The position numbers were made by a program, and so were the translations under genes. Shown here piece after piece: positions 43,809 to 52,745 of a DNA stretch of 64,000 nt. The stretch is from Streptomyces lavendulae subsp. lavendulae (lineage in GTDB: Bacteria; Actinomycetota; Actinomycetes; Streptomycetales; Streptomycetaceae): the NCBI RefSeq assembly GCF_002803845.1, contig NZ_CP024985.1:2294001-2358000 (forward strand), written 5' to 3'. The number at the start of each line of letters is the position of its first letter. Position 1 is the first letter of the stretch. Under the pieces are notes generated by a model, which saw only the letters and a list, made by a program, of their open reading frames with translations, was not told the origin of the DNA and searched no databases.

Positions 43809-44564
43809 GTGAACGTCACCGCCGTCATACCCGCCCGGGGCGGCTCCAAGGGCATCCCCGGCAAGAACGTCGCCGAGGTCGGCGGGGTCCCCCTCGTCGC
43901 CCGCGCCGTGCGCGCCTGCCTGGGCGCGGTCCACGTGACCCGGGTCGCGGTGTCCACCGACGACGCGGCGATCGCCGCCGCGGCCCGGGCGGCCGGCGCG
44001 GAGGTGGTCGAGCGCCCCGCCGAGCTGGGCTCCGACGAGGCCTCCAGCGAATCGGCGCTGCTGCACGCGCTGGACCGGCTGGAGGAACGGCACGGGGAAC
44101 CCGTGGACGTCCTGGTCTTCGTCCAGTGCACCAGCCCCTTCGTCACCGCGCAGGAGGTGGACGCGGCGGTCCACGCGGTGGTGCGCGACGGCGCCGACTC
44201 CGCGTTCACCGCCGTGCCCTTCCACGGCTTCCTGTGGACCGCCGAGCCCGGCACCGGACCCGGCCACCGCGCGCACGGCGTCAACCACGACAGCGCCGTA
44301 CGCCAGCGCCGCCAGGACCGTACGCCCGAATACCTGGAGTCGGGGGCCGTCTACGCGATGCGCGCCGACGGCTTCCGCCGCCACGGCCACCGCTTCTTCG
44401 GCCGGACCCAGCTCGTCCCCACCGCACCGGAGCGGGCCATCGAGATCGACGAGCCCGGCGACCTCGACCGGGCCCGCGCCCTCGCGCCCCTCCTGGACCC
44501 GCAGCAGACCCCGGCGGCCCCGTCGTCGCCGGCCCCCTCGCAGTACCTCGGAAAGGAACTCTGA
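43809..44564 (+). CDS. neuA: Acylneuraminate cytidylyltransferase (CMP-nonulosonate synthetase)
   Basis: A 251-residue enzyme coupling CTP to a sialic-acid-like nonulosonate. The P-loop-like signature VIPARGGSKGIPGKN is at ~5-19, with VDVLVFVQCTSPFVTAQEVD (~96) and DSAVRQRRQDRTPEYLESGA (~158). A Pro/Ala-rich tail of ~25 residues follows the domain. GTG 43809 has GGAGAG 6 nt upstream; an earlier in-frame GTG (43767) overlaps the preceding stop and is the alternative. The sugar may be Neu5Ac or Kdn; sequence cannot tell. Confidence 0.92.
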   Translation: MNVTAVIPARGGSKGIPGKNVAEVGGVPLVARAVRACLGAVHVTRVAVSTDDAAIAAAARAAGAEVVERPAELGSDEASSESALLHALDRLEERHGEPVDVLVFVQCTSPFVTAQEVDAAVHAVVRDGADSAFTAVPFHGFLWTAEPGTGPGHRAHGVNHDSAVRQRRQDRTPEYLESGAVYAMRADGFRRHGHRFFGRTQLVPTAPERAIEIDEPGDLDRARALAPLLDPQQTPAAPSSPAPSQYLGKEL

Positions 44565-44567
44565 ACA

Positions 44568-45488
44568 GTGGTGCACAGCAACCGGATCCGCCGGATCGGG
44601 AACAAGGAGGTCGGCACGGGCCGGCCCACCTATGTGATCGGCGAGATCGGGATCAACCACAACGGTGAGCTCGCCAACGCCCTGGCGCTCATCGACGCGG
44701 CCGCCGACGCGGGCTGTGACGCGGTGAAGTTCCAGAAGCGCACGCCCGAGATATGCACCCCGCGCGACCAGTGGGACATCGAGCGCGACACCCCCTGGGG
44801 CCGGATGACGTACATCGACTACCGCCACCGCGTCGAGTTCGGCGAGGACGAGTACCGCGCCGTCGACGAGCACTGCCGCGAGCGCGGCATCGCCTGGTTC
44901 GCCTCCCCCTGGGACACCGAGGCCGTCACCTTCCTGGAGAAGTTCGACGTCCCCGCCCACAAGGTGGCCTCCGCCTCGCTGACGGACGACGAACTGCTGC
45001 TCGCCCTGCGCGCCACCGGCAAGACGGTCATCCTGTCCACCGGCATGTCCACCCCGCAGCAGATCCGGCACGCCGTCGAGGTGCTCGGCAGCGAGAACAT
45101 CGTGCTGCTGCACGCCACCTCCACCTACCCGGCGAAGGCCGAGGAGCTGAACCTGCGGGTCATCAACAGCCTGGAGGCGGCCTACCCGAACGTGCCCGTC
45201 GGCTACTCCGGCCACGAGACCGGCCTGCAGACCACGGTGGCCGCAGTCGCCATGGGTGCCTGCGCCGTCGAGCGGCACATCACCCTCGACCGCGCCATGT
45301 GGGGCTCCGACCAGGCCGCCTCCGTCGAACCCGGCGGCCTCGCCCGCCTCGTACGCGACATCCGCACCATCGAGACCGCCCTCGGCGACGGCGTCAAGAA
45401 GGTCTACGCGTCCGAGCTCGGCCCCATGAAGAAGCTCCGCCGCGTCCAGCACACCCTCCCCGCCGAGGGCGTGACGACCACGGCATGA
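44568..45488 (+). CDS. neuB: Nonulosonate (N-acetylneuraminate-type) synthase, short form
   Basis: A 306-residue aldolase-type enzyme condensing phosphoenolpyruvate with a mannose-type sugar. The NeuB TIM barrel is clear: YVIGEIGINHNGELANALAL (~21), CDAVKFQKRTPE (~48), FASPWDTEAVTFLE, STGMSTPQQI, and GYSGHETGLQTTVAAVAMGA (~209). It ends soon after KLRRVQHTLPA: the C-terminal antifreeze-like (SAF) domain found in standard ~350-residue NeuB enzymes is absent. No neuC epimerase is nearby, so the sugar precursor must come from elsewhere, or mannose/mannose-6-phosphate is used to give Kdn. GTG 44568 has AAGGAA upstream; GTG 44571 is possible. Confidence 0.9.
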   Translation: MVHSNRIRRIGNKEVGTGRPTYVIGEIGINHNGELANALALIDAAADAGCDAVKFQKRTPEICTPRDQWDIERDTPWGRMTYIDYRHRVEFGEDEYRAVDEHCRERGIAWFASPWDTEAVTFLEKFDVPAHKVASASLTDDELLLALRATGKTVILSTGMSTPQQIRHAVEVLGSENIVLLHATSTYPAKAEELNLRVINSLEAAYPNVPVGYSGHETGLQTTVAAVAMGACAVERHITLDRAMWGSDQAASVEPGGLARLVRDIRTIETALGDGVKKVYASELGPMKKLRRVQHTLPAEGVTTTA

Positions 45489-46534
45489 GCGACACCCTCG
45501 CCCTGGTGGAGAGCCCGGCTCAACTACTGAACGTCCTGGAGTGGGCCCACGTCCACCCGGGCGAGGCAGCGTCCCTCACCGTCGCCGTCCTCCAGCCGAC
45601 GGACCCGCGCTCGCGCGCGCAGGTCCGCCGGCTGTGCCGGTTCGCCTCCCAGGCCAAGGTGGCCTGGCGGCGCTACGAGGTCCGCGCGGGCTACCTGGGG
45701 CGGGCGGGTGAACTGATGCGCCTGGGCCGGGCGGTGGCCGCGGCCGAACGGCTGGTCATCGGGGACCTGTTCTCCCGCACCATCCAGCTCCTGCTGCCCC
45801 GCTCCAAGGCCCGCGAGGTCGTCGTGGTGGACGACGGCACCGCCACCACCGAACTGGTCAGCCTGCTGACGTACGGGCAGCAGCTGACCCGGTGGCACCA
45901 GGGCGACCTCAAGCCCTCCGCCGCCAAGGGCGGCCCCGTCAACCGCTGGCTGGCCCGGGAGGGACTGGAGCGCGCCGTCTTCTTCACCTGCATGCCCGTG
46001 ACCGCTCCCCCGGGCACCGAGGTGCGGCCCAACGACTACGCCTGGAGCCGGGAGACCTTCGGGCCCGTCCGGGTGCGCCCCGGGGCCGACCTGGCGGGCA
46101 GCTCCCTCGTGGAGACCGGGGTCGTCGACCAGGACCGGTACATCGACGCCATCGGCTGGATCGCCCGCTCCCGCGCGGCGGGCCGCTATCTGGCGCACCG
46201 CCGGGAGAGCCCGCAGAAGCTGGAGCGGATCGCCGTGGCCACGGGCCTGGAGATCGTCCACCCCGAACTGCCCCTGGAACTGACCGCGCTGACCGAGCCC
46301 ATCGGGCAGTCCGTGCTGACCTTCGCGTCCACCGTTGCGTACACCCTCCCGATCGTGCTGGGCAGTTCGCCGGTGCGGGTGGAGCTGTGCGAGATAGACG
46401 ATGCCTGGATCACCCCCGACACGGCGGAGCGCTCGGTGGACTTCCTGCGGCGGATCTCCGCCCTGGCGGTGGACCGGCACGGCCTGGCCCGGATCCCGCC
46501 GCAGCCGAACGGCCGGGCGAGGACGCTCTCCTAG
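45485..46534 (+). CDS. Putative polysialyltransferase-like protein
   Basis: A 349-residue protein of the capsule-type transferase class: TLALVESPAQLLNVLEWAHV at the N-terminus, RLVIGDLFSRTIQLLLPRSK (~96), EVVVVDDGTATTELVSLLTY (~113), RYLAHRRESPQKLERIA (~228) and TFASTVAYTLPIVLGSS (~275). VVDDGTAT and the late Ser/Thr motif are shared by polysialyltransferase-related families (PF07388-like). It overlaps the neuB stop by 4 bp, so it belongs to the same operon. The assignment is by pattern and context only; its specificity is unknown. Confidence 0.65.
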   Translation: MSDTLALVESPAQLLNVLEWAHVHPGEAASLTVAVLQPTDPRSRAQVRRLCRFASQAKVAWRRYEVRAGYLGRAGELMRLGRAVAAAERLVIGDLFSRTIQLLLPRSKAREVVVVDDGTATTELVSLLTYGQQLTRWHQGDLKPSAAKGGPVNRWLAREGLERAVFFTCMPVTAPPGTEVRPNDYAWSRETFGPVRVRPGADLAGSSLVETGVVDQDRYIDAIGWIARSRAAGRYLAHRRESPQKLERIAVATGLEIVHPELPLELTALTEPIGQSVLTFASTVAYTLPIVLGSSPVRVELCEIDDAWITPDTAERSVDFLRRISALAVDRHGLARIPPQPNGRARTLS

Positions 46535-46551
46535 GCCCGGTCGTCAAAGGG

Positions 46552-47682
46552 TCAGAACCGCTGCCAGCGGCCCAGGGACAGCGAGGAGCCGTCCTTCTGG
46601 CGGTTGACGAGCAGTTCGCCGCGGGCGCTGATCGAGGCGATGACGACCAGGCCGTACGCGTCGACGGCGAGGGCCGGGGACTCCAGGCACTCCTCGCCGA
46701 TCTCGGTCCACCACAGTCCGGCGGCCTCGTGCTCGGTGGGGTACGCCGCGAGGGCGGTGCGGCCGCCTGCGGTGCGGTGGGCCAGCACCGTGCAGTCGTA
46801 GCCGTCGACCACCGCGCGGGCGGCGGCGACGGCGCCATAGCCCGGTCCGCCGCCGAGGGCCAGCACCCCGGCGCCCTCGCGGTAGCCGAACACCCCGCTG
46901 CCGTCGGCCGCGTGCCAGAAGTGGGTGACCCGGCCCGGGGAGGTCTCCAGGACGCAGAGCGAGCCGTCCTGGGCCAGGCAGGGGACGTCCTCCCCCTTGA
47001 CCAGCGGGCCGCCGGGCGCGCTCTGGGCCCACAGCGAGATGCCCTTCTCACCCGGGGCGGCGAACCGGACCCGGCCCTCGGCGGTGGAGGCGGCGCAGGC
47101 CCCCTCGAAGGTCTTGCTGCCGCGCAGGTCGTCCCACGCGCCCCAGCCGCCCTTCTTGTCCTGGCGCCGTACGTGGACCCCGCGCCCGGCGTTGCGCACG
47201 AACACGTGCGGTGCGCCCTGGGCGTCGACCGCGAGGGCCGGCGGCCCGCCGCGGTGGGACATGTCGGGCTTGCGGTAGAGGGTGCCCAGCGATTCCCAGG
47301 GGCCCATCGGACGGCCGCTCTGGTACTGCACCGCGTGGTGGTAGGTGACGGTGTCCACCTCCCCGGTCCGGCGCCTGCGCCGGCCGACGAAGTGGGCGTA
47401 CCCGTCGGGGCCCTGGCCCACGGCGAGGTCGGTCAGCTCCTCGGCGGGGAAGAGGTCGGGGCCGCTCCAGCCGGGGCCGCCGGGGGCGCGCTCGGTCCAG
47501 CGCAGCAGTCCGCCCTCGGTGCGCGCGTAGGCGGTGAGCCGTCCGTCCTTGCCGGCCAGGAGCCAGCGGCCGCGTACGGGGCCCAGCGCCACGGTGTTCC
47601 AGTCGCGCGCGGGGGCCGGTGCGGGAGGTCCGGCGGGGCGGCGGGTGGATGTGGGCGAATTGCGCCTGGATCGCGTTGCCAT
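46552..47682 (-). CDS. Predicted beta-propeller hypothetical protein
   Basis: A ~376-residue protein with repeated blades that alternate Trp-rich strands and short loops: RWLLAGKDGRLTAYAR, RWTERAPGGPGWSGPDLF, GPDGYAHFVGR, GPWESLGTLYRKP, GAPHVFVRN, GGWGAWDDLRG. Repeats of this kind occur in lectin-like or sialidase-type propellers, though no sialidase Asp-box is evident. The start is ATG 47682 (MATRSRRNSP); an upstream ATG at 47712 is less likely. No signal peptide is obvious. It lies between the nonulosonate operon and the LCP gene and may bind the glycan. Confidence 0.6.
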   Translation of the reverse strand: MATRSRRNSPTSTRRPAGPPAPAPARDWNTVALGPVRGRWLLAGKDGRLTAYARTEGGLLRWTERAPGGPGWSGPDLFPAEELTDLAVGQGPDGYAHFVGRRRRRTGEVDTVTYHHAVQYQSGRPMGPWESLGTLYRKPDMSHRGGPPALAVDAQGAPHVFVRNAGRGVHVRRQDKKGGWGAWDDLRGSKTFEGACAASTAEGRVRFAAPGEKGISLWAQSAPGGPLVKGEDVPCLAQDGSLCVLETSPGRVTHFWHAADGSGVFGYREGAGVLALGGGPGYGAVAAARAVVDGYDCTVLAHRTAGGRTALAAYPTEHEAAGLWWTEIGEECLESPALAVDAYGLVVIASISARGELLVNRQKDGSSLSLGRWQRF

Positions 47683-47815
47683 GAACCGCCAGCAACCCTT
47701 CCCCTTCACCATTCGAACGGAATCAGGATACCCCGGGGGTCTTCTGGCGCGATCCTGCGCTTATGTTGTTGCCCGCGAGATTCCCCGCATCCCGTTCGGA
47801 AGGCCGGTCCCGGGC

Positions 47816-48964
47816 ATGACCTCAGACACCACCGCCACGACGACCCCGACCGAGGGCGACGCGTCCGGCGGGCGCGCCCCGCGCCCGGCCCGTTCGCGCG
47901 CCGGCCGGATCCGGCGCGGGCTGGCCTGGACGGCGGCCGTCGTGGTCCTCGGCGCGGCGGGTGGGGGATGGTGGCTCTACAGCCACCTCAACGGCAACAT
48001 CGCCAGCGTCGACCTGGACAAGGCGATCGGCACCGACAACCGGCCGGCGAAGGTCGTCGAGAACGCGCAGAACGTCCTGGTCCTCGGCTCCGATTCGCGT
48101 GCCGGGGCCAACGGGGCGCTGGACCACGGCGACGTCAGCGGGGCCCGCTCGGACACCGCGATGCTGGTGCACATACCCGAGGGCCGGGCCAGGGCCACCG
48201 CGGTGAGCATCCCGCGCGACACCCTCATCTCCCGGCCCGAGTGTAAGGACAAGGACGGAAGAAACGTTCCGGCAGCGAACCGCGTGATGTTCAACTCCGT
48301 CTACTCGGTGGCCGGTCCGGCCTGCGTGGTCAAGACGGTGGAGCAGCTGTCCGGGATCCGCGTGGACCACTTCGTCGAGGTGGACTTCGCCGGGTTCAAA
48401 GGCCTGGTGGACGCGCTCGGCGGGGTCACCGTCACCCTGGACCGGCCGATGAGCGGCGCGAAGGGCGGTCTGAAGCTGGACGCGGGCACGCACCGCCTCA
48501 ACGGCACGGACTCGCTGAAGTTCGTCCGTACCCGCTACGGGTACGGCGACGGCAGCGACCTCGGACGCATAGGCCTCCAGCAGCAGTTCATGCTCGCGAT
48601 GCTGTCCGAGATCAAGAAGCAGGACGCCCTCGGCAACCCGGCCCGGCTCTACAAGCTCGCCGACGCCGGCACCAAGTCGCTGACCACCGACTCCGATCTG
48701 GCCTCCCTCACCGCGCTGTCCGACTTCGCGCGGAGCATGAAGGGCGTGGACCCGTCCACCATGGAGACCATCATGCTGCCGGTCGCCTACGACAAGGTGG
48801 ACCCCAACCGGGTCGTCATCGCGCAGGAACAGGCCTCCCAGCTGTGGGAGGCCCTGCGCACCGACCAGAAGATCCCCGCCTCGGCGAAGGACTCCCCCGC
48901 CAAGGGCGGCTCGGGCAAGGCCCCGAAGGAACCGAAGGCCTCGCCCTCGCCGTCCGCCGGCTAG
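47816..48964 (+). CDS. LytR-CpsA-Psr (LCP) family glycopolymer ligase
   Basis: A 382-residue membrane-anchored phosphotransferase that links lipid-carried wall polymers to peptidoglycan. A cytosolic Ala/Gly/Arg-rich N-terminus precedes one membrane helix (~36-58). The LCP domain contains NVLVLGSDSRAGANG, RSDTAMLVHIPEGRARATAV, SIPRDTLI with the catalytic-type Arg-Asp (~139), VDHFVEVDFAGFKGLVDALGG and FVRTRYGYGDGSDLGRIG. A Lys/Pro/Ser tail follows. ATG 47816 has GGAAGG 12 nt upstream. Its position next to the polysialic-type genes suggests that it anchors that glycan. Confidence 0.9.
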   Translation: MTSDTTATTTPTEGDASGGRAPRPARSRAGRIRRGLAWTAAVVVLGAAGGGWWLYSHLNGNIASVDLDKAIGTDNRPAKVVENAQNVLVLGSDSRAGANGALDHGDVSGARSDTAMLVHIPEGRARATAVSIPRDTLISRPECKDKDGRNVPAANRVMFNSVYSVAGPACVVKTVEQLSGIRVDHFVEVDFAGFKGLVDALGGVTVTLDRPMSGAKGGLKLDAGTHRLNGTDSLKFVRTRYGYGDGSDLGRIGLQQQFMLAMLSEIKKQDALGNPARLYKLADAGTKSLTTDSDLASLTALSDFARSMKGVDPSTMETIMLPVAYDKVDPNRVVIAQEQASQLWEALRTDQKIPASAKDSPAKGGSGKAPKEPKASPSPSAG

Positions 48965-48974
48965 GTCCGTCTCC

Positions 48975-50477
48975 CTAACGGTGCTCGACCCGTACGTCCT
49001 CACCCCGGCCCAGCCGGCTGTGGCCGCGGCCGTAGAGGAAGTAGACGGCGATGCCGATCACCATCCAGACGCCGAAGCGGATCCAGGTCTCGGCCGGCAG
49101 GTTGAGCATCAGCCAGAGCGAGGCCGCGATCGACACGATCGGGATCACCGGCACCCAGGGGGTGCGGAAGGCCCGGTGCAGGTCGGGGCGGGTCTTGCGC
49201 AGGATGATCACGCCGAGGGCGACGAGCACGAAGGCGAACAGGGTGCCGATGTTCACCAGTTCCGCGAGCTTCTCCAGGCTGGTGAAGCCCGCGACGATGG
49301 CGATGATCCCGCCGAGCAGGATGGTCGCCCGGTAGGGGGTGCGGTACTTGGGGTGGGTGACGGAGAAGACGCGCGGCAGCAGTCCGTCACGGCTCATCGC
49401 GAAGAACACGCGGGTCTGCCCGAGCAGCAGGATCATGCACACGGTGATCAGACCGACCGCCGCCCCGAGGCTGATGGCACCGGAGAAGAAGGGCTGGTTC
49501 ACCGACTTGAAGGCTTCGGCCAGTGGCGCCGTCGCCGACATCTCCGAGTACTTCTGCATACCGGTGACCACCAGCGTCACCGCCACGTAGAGCACGGTGC
49601 AGACCAGCAGCGAGCCGAGGATGCCGCGGGGCATGTCCCGCTGGGGGTTCTTGGTCTCTTCGGCGGCCGTGGCCACGACGTCGAAGCCGATGAAGGCGAA
49701 GAAGATGAGGGAGGCCGCCGTGAAGATGCCCATGACGCCGAAGTTGGTGGGCGCGTAGCCGAAGAGCAGCTGGACCAGTGGCGTGTGCAGGCCGCTGCCC
49801 GCCTCCTGCGGCTGGGCCGGAGGGATGAACGGCGAGTAGTTGTCGGCCTTGATGAAGAACAGGCCCGCGACGATGACCAGCAGGACCACGAAGACCTTGA
49901 TGGCGACCACGACCGCGGTGATCCGCGCCGAGAGCTTCGTCCCGACGACCAGGATCGCGGTCAGCACCAGGACCAGCAGGAAGGCCAGCAGGTCGAAACT
50001 TCCTCCGGCGTCGGGCCCGGCGAGTGCCTTGGGCAGGTCCCAGCCGAGGTTGGTGTGCATGAGGTGGCGCACGTACCCGGACCAGCCGACCGCCACGACG
50101 GCGGTGCCTAGCGCGAACTCCAGCACCAGGTCCCAGCCGATGATCCAGGCGGGCAGCTCACCGATCGAGGCGTAGGAGAAGGTGTACGCCGAACCGGCCA
50201 CCGGCACGGTGGAGGCGAACTCGGCGTAGCAGAGCGCTGCGAGAGCGCAGACGATGCCCGCTGCGACGAAGGCGAGGGCAGTGGCGGGTCCGGCATTGTT
50301 GCGTGCTGCGATGCCCGTGAGCACGAAGATGCCGGTGCCGATGATGACGCCCACACCGAAGACCGTCAGGTCCCAGGCGGAGAGCGACTTGCGGAGCGCG
50401 TGTTCCGGCTCCTCCGTGTCGCGGATGGACTGCTCCACCGTCTTGGTGCGGAAGACGCTGTTCAGATCCTTGCTCAC
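48975..50477 (-). CDS. APC-family (cationic) amino acid permease
   Basis: A 500-residue transporter with about 12 membrane helices. The APC core motif appears in DLTVFGVGVIIGTGIFVLTG (~36), with AGPATALAFVAAGIVCALAA and a central FFAFIGFDVVATAAEETKNP typical of the CAT subgroup. It ends in a short basic tail (HSRLGRGEDVRVEHR). It likely imports cationic or branched amino acids by proton symport. GTG 50477 follows GGAGGT with 7-nt spacing; the longer upstream frame is rejected. It is downstream of dxs, separated by a terminator stem. Confidence 0.9.
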   Translation of the reverse strand: MSKDLNSVFRTKTVEQSIRDTEEPEHALRKSLSAWDLTVFGVGVIIGTGIFVLTGIAARNNAGPATALAFVAAGIVCALAALCYAEFASTVPVAGSAYTFSYASIGELPAWIIGWDLVLEFALGTAVVAVGWSGYVRHLMHTNLGWDLPKALAGPDAGGSFDLLAFLLVLVLTAILVVGTKLSARITAVVVAIKVFVVLLVIVAGLFFIKADNYSPFIPPAQPQEAGSGLHTPLVQLLFGYAPTNFGVMGIFTAASLIFFAFIGFDVVATAAEETKNPQRDMPRGILGSLLVCTVLYVAVTLVVTGMQKYSEMSATAPLAEAFKSVNQPFFSGAISLGAAVGLITVCMILLLGQTRVFFAMSRDGLLPRVFSVTHPKYRTPYRATILLGGIIAIVAGFTSLEKLAELVNIGTLFAFVLVALGVIILRKTRPDLHRAFRTPWVPVIPIVSIAASLWLMLNLPAETWIRFGVWMVIGIAVYFLYGRGHSRLGRGEDVRVEHR

Positions 50478-50508
50478 CGACGCACCTCCGAAAGGTGACG
50501 ACGCACGA

Positions 50509-50553
50509 ACGGGCCGGGAGGCCCACCCCTTCAAGGGTGATCTCCCGGCCCGT
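50509..50553. terminator. Terminator stem between dxs and the permease gene
   Basis: ACGGGCCGGGAG (50509-50520) pairs perfectly with 50542-50553; the 21-nt interior has CACCC/GGGTG pairs (50524-50539). It lies just after the dxs stop. Confidence 0.8.
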
Positions 50554-50574
50554 GACGTGCAACCGCGCGGCGAT

Positions 50575-52491
50575 CTAGTCGACGGTGGCGGCCGGCTCGT
50601 TCTCGAAGCGCCCGTCCAGCTTCGCCACGAGTCCGGTGACCTGGCGGGCGATGTCCGGAGCGGTCAGGCCGATCTCGGCCATGATCTCCTTGCGCAGCGC
50701 GTGGTCGAGGAAGCGCTGCGGGATGCCGAAGTCGCGCAGCGGCACGTCGACGCCGGCGTCGCGCAGGGCCTGCGCGACGGCGGCGCCGACGCCGCCGGTA
50801 CGGCCGTTGTCCTCGACGGTGACGACCACCCGGTGGCGCTCGGCGAGCGGGGCCATGGCCTCGTCCACCGGCTTCACCCAGCGGGGGTCGACCACGGTCG
50901 TCGAGATCCCCTGCTTGTCGAGCAGGTCGGCGATCTCCAGGCACATCGGGGCGAGGGCGCCGACCGAGACGAGCAGTACGTCCGGCCGGGTGACCTCGGC
51001 GCCGGGGGCGCGCAGCACGTCCATGCCGCCGATCCGGCCGACGGCCGGGACGGCCGGTCCGACGACGCCCTTGGAGTAGCGCACGACGGTGGGGGCGTCC
51101 TTGACCGCGACGGCCTCGCGCAGCTGCGCGCGCAGCTGCTCGGCGTCACGCGGGGCGGCGAGCCGCAGGCCCGGGACGACCTGGAGGATGGACATGTCCC
51201 ACATGCCGTTGTGGGAGGCGCCGTCGTCACCGGTGACGCCGGCCCGGTCCAGGACGAAGGTGACCCCGCACTTGTGCAGGGCGACGTCCATCAGGACCTG
51301 GTCGAAGGCGCGGTTGAGGAAGGTCGCGTAGACGGCGAAGACCGGGTGGACGCCGCCGCTGGCCAGGCCCGCCGCGGACGTGGCGCCGTGCTGTTCGGCG
51401 ATGCCCACGTCGTAGATGCGGTTCGGGAAGGCCTCGGCGAACTTGTTGAGGCCGACCGGGTGGAGCATGGCGGCGGTGATGCCGACGATGTCCTCGCGCT
51501 CGTGGCCGAGCTCGACCATCTCGTCGGCGAAGACGGAGGTCCAGCTGGCCGCGGCCGTCTTCACGGGCAGACCGGTGTCCGGGTGGATCACGCCGACCGC
51601 GTGGAAACGATCCGCCTCGTGCTCCAGGGCCGGGGTGTAGCCCCGTCCCTTCTGGGTGAGGCAGTGCACGATGACCGGGCCGCTGAAGCGCTTGGCGCGC
51701 GTCAGGGCGGACTCCAGGGCCTCGATGTCGTGGCCGTCGATGGGCCCGATGTACTTCAGGCCGAGGTCCTCGAACATGCCCTGCGGGGCGATGAAGTCCT
51801 TGAGGCCCTTCTTGGCGCCGTGCAGGGTCTCGTACAGCGGCTTCCCGACGACCGGGGTGCGCTCCAGGAGGTCCTTGCCGCGGGCCAGGAAGCGCTCGTA
51901 GCCGTCCGTGGTGCGCAGGGTCGCGAGGTGGTTCGCGAGGCCGCCGATGGTGGGGCCGTACGAACGCTCGTTGTCGTTGACGACGATGACCAGCGGGCGG
52001 TCCTTGGCGGCGGCGATGTTGTTCAGCGCCTCCCAGGCCATGCCGCCGGTCAGCGCGCCGTCGCCGATGACGGCGGCGACGTGGTGGTCCTCGCGGCCGA
52101 GCACCTCGTTGGCCTTGGCGAAGCCGTCGGCCCAGCCCAGCACCGTGGAGGCGTGCGAGTTCTCGATCACGTCGTGCTCGGACTCGGCGCGGGAGGGGTA
52201 GCCGGACAGGCCGCCCTTGCTGCGCAGGTCGGAGAAGTCCTGGCGGCCCGTGAGCAGCTTGTGGACGTAGGCCTGGTGGCCGGTGTCGAAGAGGACCTTG
52301 TCCTTGGGCGATTCGAAGACCCGGTGCAAGGCGATCGTCAGTTCGACCACGCCGAGGTTGGGGCCGAGGTGCCCGCCGGTCTTGGAGACGGCGTCGACGA
52401 GGAAGGACCTGATCTCGGCCGCGAGCTGGTTGAGCTCCTCCTGGCCGAGCCCGTCCAGATCGCGCGGTCCCTTGATGCGGGTCAGCAGCAC
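50575..52491 (-). CDS. dxs: 1-deoxy-D-xylulose-5-phosphate synthase
   Basis: A 638-residue thiamine-diphosphate enzyme making DXP from pyruvate and glyceraldehyde-3-phosphate for isoprenoids, thiamine and pyridoxal. The TPP-binding motif is [20 protein letters not shown] (~145-164); [15 protein letters not shown] (~74), the transketolase-type [20 protein letters not shown], and [18 protein letters not shown] are present. GTG 52491 follows a perfect AAGGAGG at 5-nt spacing; the upstream frame to 52599 is excluded. A plausible housekeeping promoter lies at 52526-52556. Streptomyces often carry a second dxs elsewhere. Confidence 0.96.
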   Translation of the reverse strand: MLLTRIKGPRDLDGLGQEELNQLAAEIRSFLVDAVSKTGGHLGPNLGVVELTIALHRVFESPKDKVLFDTGHQAYVHKLLTGRQDFSDLRSKGGLSGYPSRAESEHDVIENSHASTVLGWADGFAKANEVLGREDHHVAAVIGDGALTGGMAWEALNNIAAAKDRPLVIVVNDNERSYGPTIGGLANHLATLRTTDGYERFLARGKDLLERTPVVGKPLYETLHGAKKGLKDFIAPQGMFEDLGLKYIGPIDGHDIEALESALTRAKRFSGPVIVHCLTQKGRGYTPALEHEADRFHAVGVIHPDTGLPVKTAAASWTSVFADEMVELGHEREDIVGITAAMLHPVGLNKFAEAFPNRIYDVGIAEQHGATSAAGLASGGVHPVFAVYATFLNRAFDQVLMDVALHKCGVTFVLDRAGVTGDDGASHNGMWDMSILQVVPGLRLAAPRDAEQLRAQLREAVAVKDAPTVVRYSKGVVGPAVPAVGRIGGMDVLRAPGAEVTRPDVLLVSVGALAPMCLEIADLLDKQGISTTVVDPRWVKPVDEAMAPLAERHRVVVTVEDNGRTGGVGAAVAQALRDAGVDVPLRDFGIPQRFLDHALRKEIMAEIGLTAPDIARQVTGLVAKLDGRFENEPAATVD

Positions 52492-52525
52492 CCGTGCCTC
52501 CTTGCAGTTGCTTGCCGGGCTGTCG

Positions 52526-52556
52526 AGTCTAATGTTCCGCCCGCGGGGGCGGTCAT
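52526..52556 (-). promoter_or_regulatory. Possible dxs promoter
   Basis: On the minus strand ATGACC (-35; 52551-52556), a 19-nt spacer and TAGACT (-10; 52526-52531) precede the dxs start by about 35 bp. Confidence 0.4.
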
Positions 52557-52664
52557 CGGGCGGTACCGCGAGGGTCACACCTTTGTCATACCTGTACACC
52601 TCATCCGGGAATCACACCTCCCAAACGGGCGTATATCCGTACAGTTGTGCGCATCGATCTACGC

Positions 52665-52704
52665 ACAGGTGCCCGGTGCCACACGAAGTGGCACCGGGCA
52701 CTGT
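52665..52704. terminator. Terminator after the xylose-type ABC operon
   Basis: GTGCCCGGTGCCA (52669-52681) pairs with 52689-52701, loop 7 nt; it is 40-75 bp beyond the xylH stop. Confidence 0.8.
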
Positions 52705-52745
52705 GACGGGTCTTACCGTCCCGCATGGCCCCGGGGGGCCCGCGG

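Noticed and set aside
45485..46534. Second neuA/neuB-like enzyme
   Set aside because: Motifs fit a transferase of the polysialyltransferase/capsule type, not a synthase or cytidylyltransferase.
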